A DNA stretch of 64,000 bases from Symbioplanes lichenis. Its GTDB lineage: Bacteria; Actinomycetota; Actinomycetes; Mycobacteriales; Micromonosporaceae. Under the pieces are notes generated by a model that worked only from the letters and a program-made list of their open reading frames with translations, did not search any database and was not told the origin of the DNA. The stretch covers positions 22,420-86,419 of the forward strand of contig NZ_JAUZQD010000024.1 of NCBI RefSeq assembly GCF_030709675.1, given 5' to 3'. How positions within the stretch are numbered: position 1 is the first letter of the stretch; each line of letters starts with the position of its first letter. The position numbers were made by a program, and so were the translations under genes. Shown here piece by piece: positions 22,943 to 31,653 of the stretch.

Positions 22943-25180
22943 ATGTCCATCTTCGAGAATGCGGGTCGCCGGGTCGTGGCCGCGGCGGCCGCCGCGACCG
23001 TGGTGACCGGCTTGTCACTGACGACTGTCAGCGCCCGACCGGCGCTGGCGGCCACGACGACGATCAGCGTGAACGCCGCCGCCGACCCGGTGGGCGAGCT
23101 GAACAATCCCGCCTGGTACCAGAACTTCTCCGAGCTCGGGGAGCGGGATCTGGCCCGGGTGGACGAGCTCGCGCCCCGGGTGGGCCGGGGCTGGGGCAAC
23201 GTGACCTGGTACTACGACGAGACCAAGGACACGTACTCCTTCAACAACAAGACGTTCGACCAGGCGGCGGGCTACGCCGACCGCATGCTGATCAACTTCG
23301 GGCAGTGCGACCAGGTGCTCATGACGCTGCAGGCGCCGGCCAAGTGCCGGGAGGTGCTCAAGACCGGGATCCGGGACCGCAAGCTGCGCTATCCGGGGCT
23401 GCAGTACATCGAGTTCTTCAACGAGCCGGACAAGATCTGGGACCCGTCGCCGCCCGAGACCGACACGAGGCTGCCGGTCGGCGACTACTACAAGTGGTAC
23501 CAGATCGGTTACTCGATCATCAACGAGGTCAACGCCGAGCTGGATCCGGGGCTCAAGCTGCGGATCGGCGGGCCGGCGGCGTACGAGTTCGACGCGCGGT
23601 ACCTGCAGGACTTCATCAACCTCTACCAGGCCGACACCAACCCGGCCAAGCGCCTCGACTTCGTGTCGTTCCACGACTACTCGCACGACGCCAACCCCAG
23701 CGCGGTCCAGGGTCAGAAGGCGCAGGTCCAGTCCTGGCTCGGCAGCACGACCACGCCCGTCTTCGTCACGGAGTACGGGATCTTCGCCGGTGACCAGTCG
23801 GTGGGCCCGGTCGAGCAGGACCAGGTGATCCACGCGGCCGCCATGGCGACGCTCGGCAACTACTACGTCCAGGGCGGCATGGACATGCCGATGCACTGGG
23901 TCTACGAGCACAACAACCCGCGCAAGTCCATGTTCAACAATGCCGTGGACGGCGCGGTCTTCCCGTACTACAACGTCGTCAAGATGCAGACGATGCTGAA
24001 GAAGAACCGGCTCGCGACGCCCGGGACGGCCCCGGCCAACGGCATCGGCGTCAACACGCTGGCGACCCGGGACGAGTCCGGCGTCGCGCTGATGACCACG
24101 AACTACCAGTACACCGGCACCGCGAGCAACACGGTGCAGCTCAGCGTCACGCTGCCCCCGGCGACGTTCAACGGCCGCCAGGTACGCGTCCAGCGCTACC
24201 TGGTCGACGCGACGCACAGCAACTGGAACGTCACCAAGTCCGGCGGCGAGCTGGAGAAGGTCGAGGACTACGTGCTTCCCGCGGGCACCACAGCGGCCCC
24301 CGCGTCGTACACGCTCAGCCCCAACGCCGTGTCGCTCGTGGTGCTGTCGCCGATCACGTCCGTCGAGGCGGAGGACGTCACCCCGGTCACGTCGGCCGGC
24401 GACCCCGCCTGGGACATCACCGACCCGGCGGCGAGCAAGGGCCTGCTCAGCCTCTTCGAGCCGGACGCGGTGGGCGACCAGGCGTCGTACACCCTGCGCG
24501 TGCCGGCGGCCGGCCCGCACCGCGTACGCCTGCGGATGAAGCACGCCCCCGCCCGCGGCGTCACCCAGGTCGCGATCAATGGCACCCCGATCGGCGCCCC
24601 GATCGACCTCTACTCCACCGGCTACTCGTTCACGGACCACGATCTCGGCGTCCGTACCCTGCGGGCCGGCGACAACACCGTCTCCTTCACCGTGACCGCG
24701 CCGGGGGCCGAGGGCAGCCACAGCATCGGCGTCGACACCTTCGTCCTGGAACCGCAGTACGGCTTCCGCGTCGAGGCGGAGAACCGGGTACCGGTGAGCC
24801 CGACCGGCCACCAGGTGCTGGTGCTCGCCGAGGACGCCGCCAGCGCGAAGGGCTACGTCACCGCGGGCTTCACCGCCGTGGGCAACGCCGTCCGCTACCG
24901 CTTCACCGTCCCGGTCGCCGGTCGCTACAAGCTCACCACCGGCGTCAAGATGTTCCCGAACCGCGGCATCTGCCAGTGGTCGTCGGACGGCGCCGCGATC
25001 GGCACCCCCAAGGACCATTACGCGGTCAGCCCGGCCTACGGCCCGCAGGAGGTCGGCGTGCTCGACCTGCACGGGCCCGGCCCGGTCGAGCTGACCTGCA
25101 CGGTCACCGGCAAGAACGCGGCGAGCAGCGGCTACCACCACGGCATGGACTACTTCGAGTTCGTCCCCGCCGACACCTGA
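22943..25180 (+). CDS. Secreted GH39-like glycoside hydrolase with two C-terminal carbohydrate-binding-like domains
   Basis: Probable beta-xylosidase-type or related enzyme acting outside the cell. A signal peptide ends near ALAA (37). A TIM-barrel follows with the acid/base Glu161 in FFNEPDKIW and nucleophile Glu277 in VFVTEYGIF, the spacing expected for clan GH-A; HDYSHDA precedes the nucleophile. After about residue 470 come two beta-sandwich modules (about 475-605 and 610-745), each opening with VEAE(D/N) as in CBM6/CBM35-like domains. 745 residues. The GH39 assignment is by motif and overall look; substrate is uncertain. Confidence 0.75.
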   Translation: MSIFENAGRRVVAAAAAATVVTGLSLTTVSARPALAATTTISVNAAADPVGELNNPAWYQNFSELGERDLARVDELAPRVGRGWGNVTWYYDETKDTYSFNNKTFDQAAGYADRMLINFGQCDQVLMTLQAPAKCREVLKTGIRDRKLRYPGLQYIEFFNEPDKIWDPSPPETDTRLPVGDYYKWYQIGYSIINEVNAELDPGLKLRIGGPAAYEFDARYLQDFINLYQADTNPAKRLDFVSFHDYSHDANPSAVQGQKAQVQSWLGSTTTPVFVTEYGIFAGDQSVGPVEQDQVIHAAAMATLGNYYVQGGMDMPMHWVYEHNNPRKSMFNNAVDGAVFPYYNVVKMQTMLKKNRLATPGTAPANGIGVNTLATRDESGVALMTTNYQYTGTASNTVQLSVTLPPATFNGRQVRVQRYLVDATHSNWNVTKSGGELEKVEDYVLPAGTTAAPASYTLSPNAVSLVVLSPITSVEAEDVTPVTSAGDPAWDITDPAASKGLLSLFEPDAVGDQASYTLRVPAAGPHRVRLRMKHAPARGVTQVAINGTPIGAPIDLYSTGYSFTDHDLGVRTLRAGDNTVSFTVTAPGAEGSHSIGVDTFVLEPQYGFRVEAENRVPVSPTGHQVLVLAEDAASAKGYVTAGFTAVGNAVRYRFTVPVAGRYKLTTGVKMFPNRGICQWSSDGAAIGTPKDHYAVSPAYGPQEVGVLDLHGPGPVELTCTVTGKNAASSGYHHGMDYFEFVPADT

Positions 25181-25222
25181 TCCTCGCCGTCCCCGCCCTG
25201 CTGCCGTGCTCGCCACGGCCGG

Positions 25223-25759
25223 TCAGGCCGGGGGCGTCCAGGTCCGGAACCGCCGGAGGACCGCAGCCACCGCACCCGGATCGGTGAGCTGGTGCAAGTG
25301 CCCGCCCGGGACCTCGGCGACAGTCCAGCCGCGGTCCCGGGCGTCCCGGGCCACGGCGTCGTACGGCGGCCCGAACACCAGGTACCCGCACGGCCGGTCG
25401 TCCCAGCCGGCCGGCGCGGGGATCCGCTGCTCGTAGTAGCTCACGGGCAGGCGCGGCTGCTCCGCCTCGACCGCCGCCCGCGTCTCGGCGTCGGGAAACA
25501 AGCGAGTGACGTCGGCCTCCGGCCACCACGTCGTCCACGCCGGCACCCAGAGCCCGGCGTTGCTGTGGGCGACGAGCACGATTGGCTGCTCCCCGGGCAG
25601 ATGGGCGAGCGCCGCGTTGACCGTGGCGGCCAGGTCCTCCCCGGCGATCAGCGTGGGCATCACCACCGTGGCGCCGGCGGCGGTCAGCTCCGCCGCCACG
25701 GGCGCCCAGGTGCGCGGGCCGAGCAGGAGACTGTGCAGGAGCACGAAGGCCGGTTCCAC
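25223..25759 (-). CDS. Small alpha/beta-hydrolase
   Basis: About 178 residues, shorter than usual because the cap is absent. FVLLHSLLLGPRTWAPVAAEL is the HG-type oxyanion loop region (here HS), the nucleophile serine is in LVAHSNAGLW, and the histidine is in PGGHLHQL. Start taken at GTG 25759; a TTG at 25795 would overlap the divergent CGNR gene. The two genes share a 25-bp promoter region, which suggests co-regulation. Substrate unknown. Confidence 0.75.
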   Translation of the reverse strand: MEPAFVLLHSLLLGPRTWAPVAAELTAAGATVVMPTLIAGEDLAATVNAALAHLPGEQPIVLVAHSNAGLWVPAWTTWWPEADVTRLFPDAETRAAVEAEQPRLPVSYYEQRIPAPAGWDDRPCGYLVFGPPYDAVARDARDRGWTVAEVPGGHLHQLTDPGAVAAVLRRFRTWTPPA

Positions 25760-25784
25760 GGACCCATCGTGGTGTAATTCCCGT

Positions 25785-26303
25785 GTGCAGCTCAACCCTT
25801 ACGGCGCCGACGCCGTGCGGCTGGCGGTCGCGCTGGCCAACGAGCGGCCGGCGACGCCCGAAGCGCTGGCCGAGCGGTGCCGCGCGGCCGGGCTGCTGCT
25901 GGACGGCCCGCCGGGCGAGGACGATCTGATCCACGTGAAGTCCATGCTGGACGACTGGGAAGCGGTCGTCGACGCCGGCGACGACGAGACGCGCGCCGCG
26001 CGGTTGAACGCGATGCTGGCGGCGGCCGCGGCCTACCCCCGGCTGACCAGCCACGGCGGCGGCTGGCATCTGCACTATCGCGACGAGGGCCGGCCGCTCG
26101 GGGCCGTACTCCATGCGCTCGTCGCCGTGGGCACGGCCTTTCACCTGGCCGGGCGCGGGATGCACCGGCTGCGGCGCTGCGCGGCCGGCAACTGCTCGCT
26201 GATCCTCGCCGACCTTTCGCGGACGGGCCGGCAGCGCTACTGCTCGACGCGCTGCGCCAACCGTGACGCCGTCCGCCGGCACCGCAGCCGCCGGGCCCTT
26301 TGA
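25785..26303 (+). CDS. CGNR zinc-finger / ABATE-domain transcription factor
   Basis: 172 residues. The N-terminal alpha-helical ABATE-like domain (AVRLAVALANERPATPEALAERC) is followed by a CGNR-type zinc finger: CAAGNCSLILADLSRTGRQR then YCSTRCANRDAVRRHR (C-x4-C...C-x3-C and the final basic helix). Such proteins are probable DNA-binding stress regulators. GTG 25785 is selected because it begins the conserved LNPYGADAVRLAV. Divergent from a small hydrolase; the PepSY gene follows 65 bp downstream. Confidence 0.85.
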   Translation: MQLNPYGADAVRLAVALANERPATPEALAERCRAAGLLLDGPPGEDDLIHVKSMLDDWEAVVDAGDDETRAARLNAMLAAAAAYPRLTSHGGGWHLHYRDEGRPLGAVLHALVAVGTAFHLAGRGMHRLRRCAAGNCSLILADLSRTGRQRYCSTRCANRDAVRRHRSRRAL

Positions 26304-26367
26304 TCTGACCTTTTGCCGGGCCGGAAACCGCGGGAACCGGGCGGCCGCGCGGGGCGACCTATGCAGC

Positions 26368-27804
26368 ATGACTGCGACCGTGCAAGCCACCTCCGCTCCC
26401 CCGGCGCCGCCGTCCCGGCGCGGCTTCGGGCCCCTGCTGCTCCGGCTGCACTTCTACGCCGGCCTCGTCGTCGCGCCGTTCATCCTGGTCGCGGCGCTGA
26501 CCGGGCTGGCGTACGCGTTCACCCCGCAGATCGAGCGGGCCGTCTACGCCGACGAGCTCGTCGTCACGCCGGGCGGCGCGCCCCGGGCGCTGTCGGAGCA
26601 GATCGCCGCGGCGCGGGTCACGCATCCCGAGGGGACGGTCGCCGCGGTGCGGCCCGGGACCGGGGACACGGCCACCCAGGTCGACTTCACGGCGGCGGGA
26701 CTGGACGAGGAGCACAAGCACACGGTGTACGTGAACCAGTACACCGCCACGGTCACCGGTCAGCTGACCACGTGGTGGGCGGCCACCCCCGTCCGCACGT
26801 GGTTCGACGACCTGCACACGAATCTCAACCTTGGCCCGATCGGCCTCTACTACTCGGAGTTCGCCGCCAGCTGGCTGTGGGTCGTCGTGCTGGGCGGCGT
26901 GGTCCTGTGGTGGCGGCGTCAGCGGGGCCGGCGCAGCGCCCGCAAGCTGCTCGCCCCGGATCTCGCCGCGAGGAAGGGCGTCCGGCGCACCCGCAGCTTC
27001 CATGCTTCCCTGGGCCTGTGGCTGTCGGTCGGTCTGCTGTTCCTGTCGGCCACCGGGCTGACCTGGTCGGAGTACGCGGGCGCCAACTTCGGCCAGCTCG
27101 TCGACGGCCTGCACGGCAGCCGGCCTGCCGTGTCCACCGCGCTCGCCGCTCCGGCCGTGGCCCCGGCGACCGGGGAGCACGCCGAGCACGGGGGCGGCGC
27201 ACCGGCGGGGGCGGCGACCGTCGACCCGGCTGCCATCGACCGGGTCATGCGGACGGCGACGGAGAACGGCATCGGCGGCCGGCTCACGGTCACCCCGCCC
27301 GCCGACGCCGGTACGGCCTGGACCGTCACCGAGGAGGACGCGCGCTGGCCGGTCGGGCGCGACAGCATCGCCGTCGACGGGACCACCGGCGCGATCAGCG
27401 ACCGGATCGACTTCGCGGGGTGGCCGGTCATGGCCAAGCTCACGCAGTGGGGCATCTACGCGCACATGGGCGACCTCTTCGGACCGGCCAACCAGATCGT
27501 GCTCGCCGCGCTCGCGCTGGGCCTGATCACGGTGATCGTCTGGGGCTACCGGATGTGGTGGCAGCGCCGGCCCACCCGTTCCGGTCGCCGGGCCCCGGTC
27601 GGGTCTGCGCCCGCGCGCGGCGCCTGGCAGCAGCTGCCCGCCTGGGCCATCGTCGTGGGGGTGCCCGTGGTCTTCGCCATCGGCTGGTTCCTGCCGCTGT
27701 TCGGGCTGCCGCTGGCCGTCTTCCTGCTGGTCGACGTCCTGGTGGGCGCGCTCCGCAAGCGCAAGCCGCCCGTCCCGGTCTCCCCGGCGCCGGCCGGGAG
27801 CTGA
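26368..27804 (+). CDS. PepSY-domain membrane protein (PepSY_TM)
   Basis: 478 residues with four or five membrane helices: LHFYAGLVVAPFILVAALTGLAYAF, WLWVVVLGGVVLWW, HASLGLWLSVGLLFLSATGL, IVLAALALGLITVIVWGY and a C-terminal pair. Periplasmic PepSY-like parts lie between, with a His-rich stretch (GEHAEHGGG) and repeated HxxLG/HxNL pattern of the family (DDLHTNLNLG). Such proteins accompany siderophore, haem or copper handling genes. ATG 26368 fits the hydrophobic pattern. It is convergent with the DyP/PCuAC/CopD operon. Confidence 0.8.
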   Translation: MTATVQATSAPPAPPSRRGFGPLLLRLHFYAGLVVAPFILVAALTGLAYAFTPQIERAVYADELVVTPGGAPRALSEQIAAARVTHPEGTVAAVRPGTGDTATQVDFTAAGLDEEHKHTVYVNQYTATVTGQLTTWWAATPVRTWFDDLHTNLNLGPIGLYYSEFAASWLWVVVLGGVVLWWRRQRGRRSARKLLAPDLAARKGVRRTRSFHASLGLWLSVGLLFLSATGLTWSEYAGANFGQLVDGLHGSRPAVSTALAAPAVAPATGEHAEHGGGAPAGAATVDPAAIDRVMRTATENGIGGRLTVTPPADAGTAWTVTEEDARWPVGRDSIAVDGTTGAISDRIDFAGWPVMAKLTQWGIYAHMGDLFGPANQIVLAALALGLITVIVWGYRMWWQRRPTRSGRRAPVGSAPARGAWQQLPAWAIVVGVPVVFAIGWFLPLFGLPLAVFLLVDVLVGALRKRKPPVPVSPAPAGS

Positions 27805-27817
27805 GCGCTCCCGGCCG
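27791..27817. terminator. Bidirectional hairpin between PepSY and DyP genes
   Basis: A perfect 11-bp stem (CGGCCGGGAGC / GCTCCCGGCCG) with loop TGAGC, the TGA being the PepSY stop codon itself. It lies 10 bp beyond the DyP stop on the other strand. There is no T-run, as is usual in such genomes. Confidence 0.6.
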
Positions 27818-27826
27818 GCCGGAAAG

Positions 27827-28996
27827 TCAGCCCAGGAGGTGCTCACCGATCCAACCGCCCTCGGCGCACCCCGGCGGCACCGCGAACACCGCGGAGCCGA
27901 TCGGGGTGATCCACTCGTTGAGCAGGTCCTTGTCGGCCAGGCGCTGCTGGATGGGCACGAACTGCCCGGCGATGTCCCGCTGGTACGCCGCGAAGATCAG
28001 GCCCGCGTCCGGCTGCCCGAGCGCGTCCGGGGCGCCGTCGTAGTTGTACGGCCGGCGCAGGATCTTGCGGGCCGGGTCCTCGACGCGGGCCCGGGTGACG
28101 TGCGAGAAGTCCGGCATCTTGGGCAGCCCCGAGTCGTCGAGCGCCGCGAAGTCGGGCTTGTCGTGCTCGTTCGTGCCGCTCAGCGGGGCGCCGGAGTCCA
28201 GGCGGCGGCCGACGGCGTTCTCCTTGTCGGCCACGGCCAGCAGGTCCCACTTCTCGATCTCGGCCCGCATCCGCCGCACGACCAGCTGCGTCGAGCCGTC
28301 CGGGTTCCACACCGCCGGGTCGATCTCGGCGCCGCGCGGGTTGGCCGTGCCGTCGAGCTGACCGAGCACATTGCGCTGGGTGTGCTCGGGCGCCTGGACG
28401 CCCGGGCTGCGCCGGAAGCCCTGCTGCACCCAGCGCACCGCCGCGAACGGCCGGGCGTCCTTGATGAGCATGCGCTGGGTGTGCGCGACCGTCAGCGGGT
28501 CGTCGGCGCAGATCTGCAGCAGCAGGTCGCCACCGGACCACTGCTTCTGCAGCCGGTCGATGGAGAACCTGGGCAGATCGGCGACCGGGGACTTCGCGGC
28601 CGCCCGGGCATAGAGGCCGGGTCCGAAGCCGAACGTCACGGTCAGCCGGGCCGGCAGCGCCGCCAGGGTGGCGTCCGTGTCACCGAGCGCCGGGGTGCCC
28701 CGGGTGAGACGGGCGGCGTCGTCGGACAGCAGGCGCATCATGCGGCCCAGGGCCCGCTTGTCCGTGCCGGCGGCGAGGGTGAACGCGACGAACGCGGCGT
28801 GCGCGGGCGGGTCCTCGGCCACCCCGGCCTGCCTCGGGCCGTGGAACGGGACGGTGGCCGTACCCGTGTCGGAGGCGGTCGTGGCCGCGACCGGGACCGG
28901 CGTCTCCGGGCGGGTCGCGGCGACCACCGTGGCCCCCGCGACCGCACCCAGCCCGGCCACCGCGCCCCCGGTGAGGATGCGGCGGCGCGACGTCAC
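27827..28996 (-). CDS. Tat-exported dye-decolourising (DyP-type) haem peroxidase
   Basis: 389 residues. The twin-arginine signal (TSRRRILTGGAVAGLGAVAG) exports the folded haem enzyme. The DyP signature G-x-x-D-G is present as GQLDGTANP, with the distal Asp; the proximal haem histidine is in DFSHVTRARVEDP and the conserved arginine in KILRRPYNYDG. It resembles EfeB/DyP A-class enzymes from iron and copper loci. GTG start overlaps the PCuAC stop (GTGA), so the two are translationally coupled. Substrate outside the cell is not known. Confidence 0.92.
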   Translation of the reverse strand: MTSRRRILTGGAVAGLGAVAGATVVAATRPETPVPVAATTASDTGTATVPFHGPRQAGVAEDPPAHAAFVAFTLAAGTDKRALGRMMRLLSDDAARLTRGTPALGDTDATLAALPARLTVTFGFGPGLYARAAAKSPVADLPRFSIDRLQKQWSGGDLLLQICADDPLTVAHTQRMLIKDARPFAAVRWVQQGFRRSPGVQAPEHTQRNVLGQLDGTANPRGAEIDPAVWNPDGSTQLVVRRMRAEIEKWDLLAVADKENAVGRRLDSGAPLSGTNEHDKPDFAALDDSGLPKMPDFSHVTRARVEDPARKILRRPYNYDGAPDALGQPDAGLIFAAYQRDIAGQFVPIQQRLADKDLLNEWITPIGSAVFAVPPGCAEGGWIGEHLLG

Positions 28997-29529
28997 GGCG
29001 CCATGCTCCCCATCGGCATGGCCGGGGCCGACGGGGCGTAGCTCTCGCCGGCGCCCGCGAACGGCTTGGCCACCGCGGTGAAGGGCACCGTCGTGCCGTC
29101 GGCCAGCTTGAGCGTGAACGACACCTCGTCGCCGGCCTCGATCGCCGCGGCCGGCTTCATGAGCATCAGGTGGTCACCGCCCGGGCCCAGCTCGTGGGTG
29201 CCGTGCGCCTTGACGACGAAGCCGCCTTCCTTGGGCCGCATCACCATCTGGCCGTCCTGCATGGCCATCTCGTGCAGCTCCATGGGCGAGGCCGGGGACT
29301 CCACGCCGACGACGGTGACGTCCGCGCCGGTGTCATTGGTCAGCACGCCGAACGCGGCGGTCATGGTGCCGGCGGTGGCCGCCTTCACCCACGGGTCCTT
29401 GATGGTGAGCGTCGTGGCGGCCGAGGGGGCCGGCGTCGCCGCGGCGTCGGCGGAGCCGGTGTCGGAACCGCAGCCGGTGAGCCCCCAGGTGGCGAGGACC
29501 ACGGCCGCGAGGGTCAAAGTGTTTCGCAT
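28993..29529 (-). CDS. PCuAC-family periplasmic copper chaperone lipoprotein
   Basis: 178 residues, lipobox LTGC20. The copper site H-x10-M...H-x-M is present: His86 (ELHEM), Met97 (GQMVM), His120 and Met122 (GDHLM). Such chaperones carry Cu(I) to the CuA or CuB site of cytochrome oxidase. A Met-rich tail (APAMPMGSMAP) may add a further site. It is the middle gene of the CopD-CtaG / PCuAC / DyP operon; the downstream DyP start overlaps its stop. Confidence 0.92.
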   Translation of the reverse strand: MRNTLTLAAVVLATWGLTGCGSDTGSADAAATPAPSAATTLTIKDPWVKAATAGTMTAAFGVLTNDTGADVTVVGVESPASPMELHEMAMQDGQMVMRPKEGGFVVKAHGTHELGPGGDHLMLMKPAAAIEAGDEVSFTLKLADGTTVPFTAVAKPFAGAGESYAPSAPAMPMGSMAP

Positions 29530-29571
29530 GCAGGTTTCGTCGGGCCGGGCGCGGGAGTAGTTCCCGCGAGA

Positions 29572-31566
29572 TCAACCTTCCCGCTGTGACGCGTCTCGCG
29601 CGGCCGCGGCCAGGAAGGCGTTGTAGCGGGCGAGCTCGTCCTCCTCCCCCGACGCCTCGGCGCGGTCGGCGGCCCGGTCGAGGCGGGCCTGCTCGCGCTC
29701 GTCGGAGCGGATCCACTGGCGGACCAGCAGCAGCATGATGACCGCGGCCGGCACCTCGCCGAACGCCCACGCCAGCCCGGCCCCGAGGTGCTGGTCGGCC
29801 AGCAGGGACTGCGCCCACGCGGGATGCACGGCGACGTACCAGTCGGCGGCGATGACGTCGGTGGACTGCAGCAGCACGAAACCGAAGAAGGCGTGCGCCA
29901 CCATGGACAGGAAGTGCACCACGGTCAGCAGCGCGGGGTGGATGCGGCGGCGGCCGGGGTCGATGCCGATCAGCACCCAGAAGAGCAGGTAGCCGGCCAG
30001 CACGAAGTGCACGAGCATGGCCAGGTGCCCGAGGTGGTAGCGCATGACCGTCCCGAGCAGGTCGCTCATGTAGAGCCCGTAGAGGCTGGCCACATAGATG
30101 CCGAGCGCCACCACCGGGTGGCTCAGCACCCGGAAGACCCGGCTGTGCAGGACGATGAGCAGCCACTCGCGGGCGCCGCGCACCTGCGGGTCGGCCGGCT
30201 TGCGCAGCGCGCGCAGGGCCAGGGTGACCGGCGCGCCGCCGACCAGCAGGATCGGTACGACCATCGACAGCACCATGTGCTGGACCATGTGCACGCTGAA
30301 GAGGACGTACGCGTACTTGGCGACGCCGAGACAGGTGACCGCGCCGAGGATCAGCAGGCCGGCCACCCAGGAGGCGGTGCGTGCCACTGGCCACGCGTGC
30401 CCGGCCCGCCGCAGCCTCCGGACACCCATGAGATAGGCGAACACGCCCACGGCCACGACCGTGAGGAAGAACATGTCGAGCAACGGGCTGCCGAACAGCC
30501 GCGCCGCCGTGATCGGCCCCGGCTGGTCGAAGCCGAGCAGCTCCACCAGTGGATCCGGCACGGCTTCCGTCTCCGGCACGGGCGTGGGACTGCGGGACAG
30601 CGCCACGGCCAGGCCGACCGCGGCTCCGAGCACGATCAGCTCACCGGCGGCGAGACGGAGGAAGGCGCCCGGCCGGCCGGCCCGGAGCGCGGGGAGCGTG
30701 CGGCTGCGGTGGGCGGCCCCGAGCAGCCCCACGGCCAGCAGCGCCAGGACCTTCAGCAGGACCAGGACGCCGTACCGGGAATCGAGCAGGGCGTCCCACG
30801 TGCCGAGCCGGACGGCCGCGTTGGCCGTGCCGCTGATCGCCGTCGCCACGAAACACGCGAGGGCGAGCCGGCTGTAGCGGTCCGCGGTGTCCACGAAACG
30901 GCGGTGGCGGCGTACGAGCAGCAGTCCGGCCAGACCACCCACCCACAGTGACGCCGCGAGAACGTGCAGGGCCAGGCTGGTGACCGCGATCTGGTGGTCG
31001 CCCGCGCCCGCCGAGTGCCCGGTGAACGCGGGCGGGAGCAGCGCGATCATCGCGACGACGGCGGTGACGGCGGCGAGCGCGCGCGACACCCCGCAGCGGG
31101 TGAGGACGGCCAGCAGCAGCGCGAGCCCGGCCTGCGCGACCAGGGCCTGACCCTGGTTGATCGAGAAGGCGAAGCTGGTCACCGACTGCCGGGTCAATTG
31201 CCCCAGGGGTACGCCGAGCAGGTCGGACACGGTGAACGCGACGAGCGCCCCGGAGGTCGCCGCCCAGCCCAGCGCGAGCCAGGTGGTCGTGCGCAGCAGC
31301 CGCCAGCCGTGCGCCGCCACGCTCGGACCGTCCCCGGGCAGCAGGAACGCCGCCGTCGCGGTGAGGCCGACGGTCAGGACGCCGAGCACGTTCGCGAGCA
31401 TAGTGAGCGCGGGCAGCCCCCACAGCGTCAGGCCGCCGGGGCTGGGGATGCCGGGCAGCACGCTGCCGTCCACCGCCCCGCCGAAGAGCAACGCCGCCAC
31501 CAGGACCACCACGGCCGTCCCCGTCGCCGCAGCGACCAGGGACGGCGTCTTCACCGCACTACGCAC
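29572..31566 (-). CDS. CopD-CtaG fusion: copper import and cytochrome oxidase assembly membrane protein
   Basis: About 664 residues with some 15 membrane helices. The N-terminal half is CopD-like (GHSAGAGDHQIAVTSLALHVLAASLWVGGL, with the conserved His residues). The C-terminal half is of the caa3_CtaG type (VQHMVLSMVVPILL, SLYGLYMSDLLG, VHFLSMVAHAFFGF). Together they bring copper to the outer face for oxidase assembly. GTG 31566 starts the hydrophobic part; weak ribosome site. First gene of the operon; 42 bp to PCuAC. Confidence 0.9.
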   Translation of the reverse strand: MRSAVKTPSLVAAATGTAVVVLVAALLFGGAVDGSVLPGIPSPGGLTLWGLPALTMLANVLGVLTVGLTATAAFLLPGDGPSVAAHGWRLLRTTTWLALGWAATSGALVAFTVSDLLGVPLGQLTRQSVTSFAFSINQGQALVAQAGLALLLAVLTRCGVSRALAAVTAVVAMIALLPPAFTGHSAGAGDHQIAVTSLALHVLAASLWVGGLAGLLLVRRHRRFVDTADRYSRLALACFVATAISGTANAAVRLGTWDALLDSRYGVLVLLKVLALLAVGLLGAAHRSRTLPALRAGRPGAFLRLAAGELIVLGAAVGLAVALSRSPTPVPETEAVPDPLVELLGFDQPGPITAARLFGSPLLDMFFLTVVAVGVFAYLMGVRRLRRAGHAWPVARTASWVAGLLILGAVTCLGVAKYAYVLFSVHMVQHMVLSMVVPILLVGGAPVTLALRALRKPADPQVRGAREWLLIVLHSRVFRVLSHPVVALGIYVASLYGLYMSDLLGTVMRYHLGHLAMLVHFVLAGYLLFWVLIGIDPGRRRIHPALLTVVHFLSMVAHAFFGFVLLQSTDVIAADWYVAVHPAWAQSLLADQHLGAGLAWAFGEVPAAVIMLLLVRQWIRSDEREQARLDRAADRAEASGEEDELARYNAFLAAAARDASQREG

Positions 31567-31581
31567 CCCGCAACAGTCGCT

Positions 31582-31598
31582 CCGGCCGGCCGGAAAGT
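31582..31598. repeat. 17-bp direct repeat flanking the copper operon (partner at 27811-27827)
   Basis: CCGGCCGGCCGGAAAGT occurs here, 15 bp upstream of the CopD-CtaG start, and again at 27811-27827, ending on the DyP stop codon. The two copies bound the three-gene operon exactly. A near match (GCCGGGCCGGAAAC) lies upstream of the PepSY gene. It may be a shared regulatory motif or the scar of a cassette; the GC-rich part could recur by chance. Confidence 0.5.
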
Positions 31599-31653
31599 TC
31601 CCTAAGGGAGGTCCCGGTTCCGTCACACGCGCGGGTCGGCGAGGGTCAGGAGC

